This document shows positions 1-4,565 of a stretch of 5,620 nt of DNA, piece by piece; the first letter of the stretch is position 1; the number at the start of each line of letters is the position of its first letter. The translations under genes were made by a program, and so were the position numbers. The notes below the pieces were generated by a model, which was not told where the DNA came from, did no database searches, and saw nothing but the letters and a program-made list of their open reading frames with translations. Source of the stretch: an uncultured Collinsella sp. (GTDB lineage Bacteria > Actinomycetota > Coriobacteriia > Coriobacteriales > Coriobacteriaceae); assembly GCA_900548255.1 (NCBI GenBank), contig URKH01000094.1, positions 1-5,620 on the forward strand, written 5' to 3'.

Positions 1-107
1 GTAGAGCAGCAAACTTAACCGCCCCGCCCGGCAGGCGAGCGGACGACAACGACATCTGTCCAACAATTCGTGCGAAACACAATGAAAAACCGTTTGATGT
101 GAGTTAA

Positions 108-113
108 TATAAA
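108..113 (+). promoter_or_regulatory. Candidate -10 box of the ptsH promoter
   Basis: The hexamer TATAAA lies in an AT-rich patch (about 102-115) within otherwise GC-rich DNA and matches the sigma-70-type consensus TATAAT at five of six bases. It sits 65 bases before the ptsH start, leaving a leader of roughly 60 bases. The -35 side is poor: nothing close to TTGACA lies 16-18 bases upstream, and TTGATG at 94-99 is too near to pair with it. The overlapping TAATAT (105-110) is an alternative -10. A weak -35 would fit activator-dependent initiation, but that is inference. Confidence 0.4.
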
Positions 114-127
114 CAACGTCGTGAATC

Positions 128-157
128 TGACTCCTGCCACATGCATGACAGGGGTTA
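128..157 (+). promoter_or_regulatory. Inverted repeat / leader hairpin upstream of ptsH
   Basis: TGACTCCTG (128-136) pairs with CAGGGGTTA (149-157), giving a nine-pair stem that includes two G-T wobbles, with a 12-base loop (137-148). The 3' arm ends ten bases before the ribosome binding site AAGGAG (167-172). There is no T tract after it, so it is not a simple terminator. It lies downstream of the candidate -10 and would therefore be transcribed. It could be a 5' stabilising hairpin, a protein-binding RNA element or a DNA operator; the sequence does not decide. Confidence 0.45.
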
Positions 158-178
158 AACACAAAAAAGGAGTCAACT

Positions 179-442
179 ATGGTTTCTGAGAAGGCTACCC
201 TCGTTAATCCTCAGGGTCTGCACATGCGTCCGGCTGGTCTGTTCGCCTCCACCATGGGCAAGTACGCCTGTGACGTGACGGTCGTCACCCCCGAGAAGGA
301 GGTCAACGGCAAGTCCCCGATGGCCCTCATGGCTGCTGGTATCCCCTGCGGTACCGAGGTCGAGGTCAAGTGCGACGGCGCCGACGAGGCCGAGGCTCTG
401 GCTGCTGCCATCGAGCTCATCAAGAGCGGTCTTGGCGAGTAG
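179..442 (+). CDS. ptsH: Phosphocarrier protein HPr
   Basis: HPr is the small cytoplasmic phosphocarrier of the phosphotransferase system. It accepts phosphate from Enzyme I on a histidine and passes it to sugar-specific Enzyme IIA domains. The 87-residue length is standard for the family. The active-site motif GLHMRPA is intact, with His15 followed by Arg17. The regulatory serine motif GKSPMALMAAGI places a serine at residue 46, the site used by HPr kinase/phosphorylase in Gram-positive bacteria; Pro47 after it is less usual. The ATG start is fixed by AAGGAG at 167-172 with six bases of spacing and by the usual distance to His15. The gene is first in the apparent ptsH-ptsI-fruK transcript; a terminator-like hairpin follows its stop. 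Codon use is strongly biased, as expected for an abundant protein. Identification is secure; use of Ser46 is inferred from family knowledge. Confidence 0.97.
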   Translation: MVSEKATLVNPQGLHMRPAGLFASTMGKYACDVTVVTPEKEVNGKSPMALMAAGIPCGTEVEVKCDGADEAEALAAAIELIKSGLGE

Positions 443-483
443 AACTCAAACGGGTCGCATGTTGAACAACTAAGTTCATATTT

Positions 484-523
484 GGGGGCGCAGTGACCTG
501 TTGTAAGGTAGCTGCGCTCTTTT
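484..523 (+). terminator. Terminator-like hairpin (possible attenuator) between ptsH and ptsI
   Basis: GCGCAG (488-493) pairs with CTGCGC (512-517), and the helix continues inward with ACCT (496-499) against AGGT (506-509), interrupted by a T-G wobble and one G-A mismatch. The loop is about six bases. The 3' arm runs into TCTTTT (518-523), a short T-rich tail, and the outer G run at 484-487 can wobble-pair with part of it. The tail is weaker than those of the two terminators further downstream, so partial read-through is plausible. Its place between ptsH and ptsI suggests it lowers ptsI expression relative to ptsH, or ends a short ptsH-only transcript. Confidence 0.6.
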
Positions 524-559
524 GTCATGGATATGGCAAAACGCTTTATCACATGACAC

Positions 560-569
560 GGAGAGAGGA
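560..569 (+). promoter_or_regulatory. Ribosome binding site deciding the ptsI start
   Basis: The purine run GGAGAGAGGA lies just before two in-frame ATG codons, at 570 and 576. Its AGGA (566-569) is six bases from ATG 576, a normal spacing, but abuts ATG 570; its GGAG (560-563) is six bases from 570. Homology favours 576, because the encoded MYQGVNASEGIGIG then lines up with the usual Enzyme I N-terminus. The upstream in-frame ATG at 522 overlaps the T tail of the preceding hairpin and has no ribosome binding site. Confidence 0.6.
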
Positions 570-575
570 ATGGGA

Positions 576-2279
576 ATGTATCAGGGAGTCAACGCTTCCG
601 AGGGCATCGGTATCGGCACCGTCATGGTCGCCGTCGATCCCGACTTGACGTTTGAGCCGCACGAGGTTGCTGATTCGGCAGCAGAGAAGGAGCGCTATCA
701 GTCCGCTCTTTCGGTCTTCTGCGAGAAGACCCAGGCTCAGGCCGACCACATGAAGGAGACGGTGGGCGAGGCCGAGGCCGAGATCATGAGCGGACACATT
801 GTCCTGGCTCAGGACCCGGGCATGACCGACGCCATCAACGCCGCCATTGACGGCGGCACCTGCGCCGAGCAGGCGCTCATGGACACCTCGACCATGTTCG
901 AGAACATGTTCCTGTCCATGGACGACGAGATGTTCCGTCTGCGCGCGGCCGACATCGCCGACATCCGCACCGGTATTCTGGCCGAGCTGCTGGGCAAGGA
1001 GGTCGTCGACCTCTCCGTCCTGCCCGAGAATACCGTCGTTGTCGTGCACGACCTCACGCCGTCCATGACCGCCACGATCGATAAGGCCCACGTTGCCGGT
1101 ATCGTCACCGAGACCGGTGGCCGCACGTCGCACTCCGCGATCATTGCGCGCGCCCTCGAGATCCCGGCTGTCCTTTCGGTTTCCAACAGCTGCACCGCGT
1201 TGCGCAACGGTATGACCGTTGTCGTCGACGGTGGCAAGGGTATCGTCGAGGCCGATCCCGACGAGGAGACGCTCGCTGCCTACACCGCCAAGGCCGAGGC
1301 CTTCGCTGCCGAGAAGGCAGCCCTCGAGGCCTTCCGTGGCAAGCCGTCCGTGACTGCCGATGGCATCAAGAAGATCATCGCCTGCAACATCGGTAACCCC
1401 GATGACGTGCCCAACGCGCTCGATCACGACGCCGAGGCTATCGGTCTGTTCCGCTCCGAGTTCCTGTTCATGGACTCTGCTGAGCTTCCTTCCGAGGAGG
1501 AGCAGTTCAACGCCTATCGTAAGGTCGCCAGCGCGCTCAAGGGTGCTCCGGTCATCATCCGCACGCTCGATGTGGGCGGCGACAAGGAGATTCCGTATCT
1601 GCACATGGTCAAGGAAGAGAACCCCTTCATGGGCTTCCGCGCCGTGCGTTACTGCCTGGCCAATCCCGACCAGTACAAGGTTCAGCTCCGCGCCCTGCTG
1701 CGCGCCAGCGCCTTTGGTGACGTCAAGATCATGATCCCGCTCGTCACCTGCGTCGAGGAGGTCGTGGCCGTCAAGGAGCTCGTCGAGCAGTGCAAGGCCG
1801 AGCTGACCGAAGAGGGTCGCAAGTTCAACGAGAACATCGAGGTCGGCATTATGGTCGAGACGCCTGCCGCCTCGCTGCTCGCTGACCGTCTGGCCGAGGT
1901 CGCCGACTTCTTCTCTATCGGCACCAACGACCTCATCGGCTACACCATGTGCGCCGACCGTGGCAACGACACCATCTCCAACCTGTACCAGGTGTACTAT
2001 CCCGCCGTGCTCCGCTCGCTCAAGAACATCATCGAGAGCGGCGTGAAGGCCGGTATCATGGTCGGCATGTGCGGCGAGGCCGCTGCCGATCCGCTGCTTG
2101 AGCCGCTGCTGATCAGCTGGGGCCTGGAGGAGTTCTCGATGAGCGCTCCGTCCATCCTGCGCGCCCGCAAGACCATCAGCCAGTGGACCAAGGCCGAGTG
2201 TGACGAGCTCGCCGAGAAGGCACTCGCCTGCAACACTGCCGCCGAGGTCAAGGCGCTGCTCGAGTCTGCTGCTCGCTAA
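576..2279 (+). CDS. ptsI: Phosphoenolpyruvate-protein phosphotransferase (PTS Enzyme I)
   Basis: Enzyme I autophosphorylates with phosphoenolpyruvate and hands the phosphate to HPr, the first step of all PTS sugar uptake; it is a cytoplasmic dimer. From ATG 576 the protein has 567 residues, the normal family length. The helical HPr-binding part covers about residues 1-145. The phosphohistidine domain carries TGGRTSHSAIIAR with the active-site His186. The C-terminal PEP-binding barrel shows GLFRSEF (Arg293), RTLDVGGDK (Arg329), NPFMGFRAVR (Arg355), MVETPAAS (Glu428), SIGTNDL (Asn451, Asp452) and GMCGEAA (Cys499). All lie three residues before the E. coli positions I remember, so no key residue is missing. 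After SIGTNDL the sequence reads IGYTMCADRGND, where a TQ or IQ pair is more common, a mild variation. No TTA, CTA or TCA codon occurs in the gene, a sign of strong codon selection. It is followed after 74 bases by a fructose kinase gene. Confidence 0.97.
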   Translation: MYQGVNASEGIGIGTVMVAVDPDLTFEPHEVADSAAEKERYQSALSVFCEKTQAQADHMKETVGEAEAEIMSGHIVLAQDPGMTDAINAAIDGGTCAEQALMDTSTMFENMFLSMDDEMFRLRAADIADIRTGILAELLGKEVVDLSVLPENTVVVVHDLTPSMTATIDKAHVAGIVTETGGRTSHSAIIARALEIPAVLSVSNSCTALRNGMTVVVDGGKGIVEADPDEETLAAYTAKAEAFAAEKAALEAFRGKPSVTADGIKKIIACNIGNPDDVPNALDHDAEAIGLFRSEFLFMDSAELPSEEEQFNAYRKVASALKGAPVIIRTLDVGGDKEIPYLHMVKEENPFMGFRAVRYCLANPDQYKVQLRALLRASAFGDVKIMIPLVTCVEEVVAVKELVEQCKAELTEEGRKFNENIEVGIMVETPAASLLADRLAEVADFFSIGTNDLIGYTMCADRGNDTISNLYQVYYPAVLRSLKNIIESGVKAGIMVGMCGEAAADPLLEPLLISWGLEEFSMSAPSILRARKTISQWTKAECDELAEKALACNTAAEVKALLESAAR

Positions 2280-2296
2280 TTTGGTATCAGAGGTAA

Positions 2297-2326
2297 CCGC
2301 GTGGTTGGAATGGGCCAATCACGCGG
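2297..2326 (+). promoter_or_regulatory. 12-bp hairpin without T tract between ptsI and the first fruK
   Basis: CCGCGTGGTTGG (2297-2308) and CCAATCACGCGG (2315-2326) form a twelve-pair stem with a single G-T wobble and a six-base loop, AATGGG. No T run follows (the next bases are CCCTCACAT), so it does not look like a standard intrinsic terminator. It begins 17 bases after the ptsI stop and ends 13 bases before the AGGGGG ribosome binding site of the next gene. Likely roles are an mRNA-stabilising or processing element that sets the ptsI/fruK ratio, or a factor-binding structure; these are inferences. Confidence 0.6.
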
Positions 2327-2353
2327 CCCTCACATATACAGGGGGTACTGTAA

Positions 2354-3280
2354 ATGTTCTACACGCTAACCGCTAACCCGGCTGTCGACATGACGGTTTC
2401 GAGCTCTCCGCTCGAGCCCGATGAGAACGTCCGCACCGGCTCGGCCAGCTACACGGCTAACGGCAAGGGCCTCGACGTGTCCTTCGCCTTTAAGAAGATG
2501 GGCGTCGACACCGTCGCGCTCGGCTTCTTCGCTGGCTTCACGGGCAAGTTTATCGTCGAGGAGGTCATGAACCTGGGTTGCCTGTGCCGCCCGGTCTGGA
2601 CCGACGGCATCACGCGTATCAACACCTACGTCAACGATGGCCAGCACGAGTACGGCATCCTCAACCCCGGTGCTCCTATTACGCCGCAGCACCAGGAGGA
2701 GCTCTACAACATCCTGGACACCGCGGGCGATCTTGAGTGCCTGATCGTCTCTGGCTCCGTGCCTCCCAAAGCTACGCCCGACTTCCTGGCTCAGGTCATG
2801 GAGCACGCTCAGGCCCGTGGCGCCGATGTCGTCCTGGACCTGTCCTCCGACAAGCTCAAGGAGCTCGCTCACAAGAAGCCGCTGCTCATCAAGCCGAACC
2901 ATCACGAGATGAAGGCTATCTTCGGCGTGCCGGTCGACACCGACGACGAGGTCCGCGTTGCCATGAAGATGGCTCACGACGCGGGCGTTCAGAACGTGCT
3001 GCTCACCCGTGGTAGCCGTGGCGACGCCTACTTCTCCAACGGCGAGGACATTTGGTACGCCAAGCGTGAGTTCAACATCAAGCTGGTCTCTTCCGTCTGC
3101 GCCGGCGACTGCACCCTCGCTGCGTTCCTGTGGTACAGGGATCGCGACAACGTCGAGGAGGCCATGAAGCTCGCTATGGCCACCGGCGCCAACGTCGCTG
3201 AGTCCGTCGGCATCGGCGACTTCGGTCACGTTGACGAGTACAGCAAGCGCGTTGCTGTCCGCAAGCTCGATCGTCAGTAA
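2354..3280 (+). CDS. fruK: 1-phosphofructokinase-family hexose-phosphate kinase, copy 1
   Basis: This is a PfkB/ribokinase-fold kinase of the FruK/LacC type. The expected reaction is fructose 1-phosphate plus ATP to fructose 1,6-bisphosphate in the cytosol. The 308-residue length is typical. Visible motifs are YTLTANPAVD (3-12), NGKGLDVS (36-43), TRINTYV, SGSVPP, KPNHHEM (180-186) and VCAGDC with the probable catalytic base Asp252. ATG 2354 follows AGGGGG (2340-2345) with eight bases of spacing. About half the residues match the second copy downstream. Several positions are odd: residue 41 is Asp where the family and copy 2 have Asn; Cys253 follows the catalytic Asp where Ser is usual; and the nucleotide-binding loop reads GSRGDAY (220-226), one residue longer than GGAGAY in copy 2. 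These could mean a shifted substrate, such as tagatose 6-phosphate, or weaker activity. It probably shares a transcript with ptsH-ptsI and ends at a strong terminator. Family call is secure; exact substrate is not. Confidence 0.85.
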   Translation: MFYTLTANPAVDMTVSSSPLEPDENVRTGSASYTANGKGLDVSFAFKKMGVDTVALGFFAGFTGKFIVEEVMNLGCLCRPVWTDGITRINTYVNDGQHEYGILNPGAPITPQHQEELYNILDTAGDLECLIVSGSVPPKATPDFLAQVMEHAQARGADVVLDLSSDKLKELAHKKPLLIKPNHHEMKAIFGVPVDTDDEVRVAMKMAHDAGVQNVLLTRGSRGDAYFSNGEDIWYAKREFNIKLVSSVCAGDCTLAAFLWYRDRDNVEEAMKLAMATGANVAESVGIGDFGHVDEYSKRVAVRKLDRQ

Positions 3281-3308
3281 TCGAAACGCGACATATTCGT
3301 GCGCATGC

Positions 3309-3339
3309 GGCGCCCCGGTTTCGGCTGGGGCGCCTTTTT
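3309..3339 (+). terminator. Intrinsic terminator after fruK copy 1
   Basis: GGCGCCCC (3309-3316) and GGGGCGCC (3327-3334) form a perfect eight-pair GC stem, extendable by a G-T and a G-C pair, followed directly by five T residues (3335-3339). It starts 28 bases after the stop of the first fruK and should end the ptsH-ptsI-fruK transcript, separating it from the second fruK. Confidence 0.93.
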
Positions 3340-3428
3340 GTTCCGCCACGGGGGAGAGGAGTCCTTCCGTACTTCATCGCTTCCACACCGTTCACCGAGT
3401 TGTCCTAGCCTTTTACCGATGCGTGGAA

Positions 3429-3434
3429 TATACT
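3429..3434 (+). promoter_or_regulatory. Candidate -10 box of the second fruK promoter
   Basis: TATACT matches TATAAT at five of six bases and lies 34 bases before the ATG, predicting a leader of about 28 bases. A promoter is needed here because a strong terminator lies just upstream. The -35 region at proper spacing (TAGCCT, 3406-3411) is poor; TTGTCC at 3400-3405 looks better but is 23 bases away. Expression may rely on an activator or on features outside the two hexamers. Confidence 0.55.
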
Positions 3435-3457
3435 TTCATTAACACGTTGCCTTGTGA

Positions 3458-3462
3458 AAGGA
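3458..3462 (+). promoter_or_regulatory. Ribosome binding site deciding the second fruK start
   Basis: AAGGA is six bases before ATG 3469. An in-frame GTG at 3454 overlaps this site and would add only MKGTF before the family's usual N-terminus MIYTLTANP, so it is rejected as a start. Confidence 0.75.
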
Positions 3463-3468
3463 ACATTC

Positions 3469-4401
3469 ATGATTTACACGCTCACTGCAAATCCCGCCAT
3501 TGACTACAACATCACCTGCGACGGTCTTGCTGCCAACACCGTCACGCGTACCCGCAACGCCGTCTACACGCCCAACGGCAAGGGCCTCAACGTCTCGTTT
3601 ACGCTCGACCACTACGGCGTCGACACCACGATCCTGGGCTTTTTCGCCGGTTTCTCGGGCGAGTTTATCGTTAAGGGCGCCGAGGCCCTGGGCGTGCCCG
3701 TCAAGCCCGTGTGGACCGACGGCATCACGCGCGTCAATGTGTTCCTCAACGCCGGCCCCGACACCGAGTACAACATGGTCAACGCCGGTGCCGCCATCAA
3801 CGAGGCCAACGAGCGGGAGATGTTTGAGCTCATCGATTCGCTCGATGACATGACCTGCCTGGTCATCAGCGGCTCGCTGCCTCCCAACACTTCCGAGGGC
3901 TTCCTGGCCGAGGTCCTGCGCCGCGTCAAGGCCAAGGGGGCCGAGTTCGTGCTCGATATCTCGAGCCATCAGCTGGCAGACCTCATTGCCATGGAGCCGC
4001 TGCTGATTAAGCCCAATGACGACGAGCTGCTCGATATCTTTGGCATTAAGGTAAGCGGCGGCGACGATGAGTCCGTCAAGGGTGCCATGGCCGAGCTGCA
4101 CGCCAAGGGCGCTAAGAACGTGCTGCTGACGCTCGGCGGCGCCGGTGCGTACTTCTCCAACGGCGAGCACATCTGGTTTGCCAACCGTACTTTTGAGGTT
4201 AAGCTGCTGTCGACGGTGTGCGCCGGCGATTCTTCGCTGGCCGCCTTCCTGTCCGTGTGGCACGACGCCCCGGAGCGCGTCGAGGACGCCCTGCGTCTCT
4301 CGATGGCCACCGGCGCTAACGTGGTCGAGTGCCCCGGTCTGGGCGATTTTGCCAAGGTCGATGAGTATCAGAAGGGTATTGCAATCCGTCAGGTTTGCTA
4401 G
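3469..4401 (+). CDS. fruK: 1-phosphofructokinase, copy 2
   Basis: This is a second FruK-type PfkB kinase of 310 residues, paralogous to the gene directly upstream (36 of the first 64 residues are identical). It should phosphorylate fructose 1-phosphate, the product of fructose-type Enzymes II, to fructose 1,6-bisphosphate. Motifs: YTLTANPAID (3-12), NGKGLNVS (36-43) with the usual substrate-contacting Asn41, LGFFAGFSGEFI, TRVNVFL, SGSLPP, KPNDDEL (181-187), the GGAGAY nucleotide loop (223-228) and VCAGDS with probable catalytic Asp254. It is closer to a standard FruK than copy 1, although the first Gly of GGKG is Asn36 and the first Gly of GAGD is Cys251, changes shared with copy 1. It stands alone between two strong terminators, with its own -10 box. 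It has no TTA, CTA or TCA codons, pointing to high expression. Another hexose-phosphate substrate such as tagatose 6-phosphate cannot be excluded. Confidence 0.88.
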   Translation: MIYTLTANPAIDYNITCDGLAANTVTRTRNAVYTPNGKGLNVSFTLDHYGVDTTILGFFAGFSGEFIVKGAEALGVPVKPVWTDGITRVNVFLNAGPDTEYNMVNAGAAINEANEREMFELIDSLDDMTCLVISGSLPPNTSEGFLAEVLRRVKAKGAEFVLDISSHQLADLIAMEPLLIKPNDDELLDIFGIKVSGGDDESVKGAMAELHAKGAKNVLLTLGGAGAYFSNGEHIWFANRTFEVKLLSTVCAGDSSLAAFLSVWHDAPERVEDALRLSMATGANVVECPGLGDFAKVDEYQKGIAIRQVC

Positions 4402-4434
4402 TTCCGGCACCTTGCCTGAATAGTTCAATTATTT

Positions 4435-4468
4435 CGCATCCGTCTTAGACCAGGACGGATGCGTTTTT
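4435..4468 (+). terminator. Intrinsic terminator after fruK copy 2
   Basis: CGCATCCGTC (4435-4444) and GACGGATGCG (4454-4463) form a perfect ten-pair stem with a nine-base loop, followed by five T residues (4464-4468). It begins 33 bases after the stop codon and closes the single-gene transcript of the second fruK, isolating it from the cca gene. Confidence 0.93.
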
Positions 4469-4505
4469 GTTTATCGGACTTGCGTGTGCAGTGGAGGCTG
4501 TTTCT

Positions 4506-4514
4506 TGCTAGACT
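4506..4514 (+). promoter_or_regulatory. Candidate extended -10 promoter of cca
   Basis: TGCTAGACT combines an upstream TG dinucleotide with TAGACT (four of six matches to TATAAT) in the arrangement of an extended -10 element. It follows a strong terminator by about 40 bases and precedes the cca ATG by about 50, so a promoter is expected here. No good -35 is seen at 16-18 bases. Confidence 0.45.
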
Positions 4515-4565
4515 TCTTGCAGACGCAATCGATAGCCAATTTGATAGTCGCAGGAGGCCATAGGC

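Noticed and set aside
19..42. GC-rich imperfect hairpin near the window start
   Set aside because: Only four-pair stems can be formed with mismatches, and no convincing T run follows on either strand, so it is not supported as a terminator.
78..101. CACA...TGTG dyad and a TGAAAA...CGTTTGA stretch resembling CRP or cre sites
   Set aside because: Only about half of the dyad positions pair, and the spacing does not fit the cre consensus (one base too many between the TGAAA and the CG core).
1..107. Possible end of an upstream gene: one frame stops at 18, another stays open from 3 to 107
   Set aside because: The stretches are too short to judge, the codon use of the longer frame (AGA, TTA, CGA) is unlike the real genes here, and no conserved protein end is recognisable.
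522..550. TTGTCA with TTTATC 17 bases downstream as a separate ptsI promoter
   Set aside because: The -35-like part is good but the -10-like part matches only three of six bases, and the former overlaps the T tail of the hairpin. Too weak to annotate.
522..575. Longer N-terminus for Enzyme I starting at ATG 522
   Set aside because: It would add 18 residues absent from the family, lies in the hairpin tail and has no ribosome binding site, whereas 576 has one at good spacing.
549..2318. Long open reading frame on the - strand opposite ptsI, with similar ones opposite both fruK genes (2366-3349 and 3439-4428)
   Set aside because: They are in codon register with the real genes and are open only because those genes avoid TTA, CTA and TCA. 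Their products are low-complexity (rich in Leu, Gly, Asp, Val, His) with no recognisable domain and no ribosome binding site.
3400..4514. TTG-containing hexamers 23 bases before the -10 boxes of both fruK copy 2 (TTGTCC) and cca (TTGCGT)
   Set aside because: A 23-base spacer is too long for a sigma-70-type promoter, and two short matches are easily chance.
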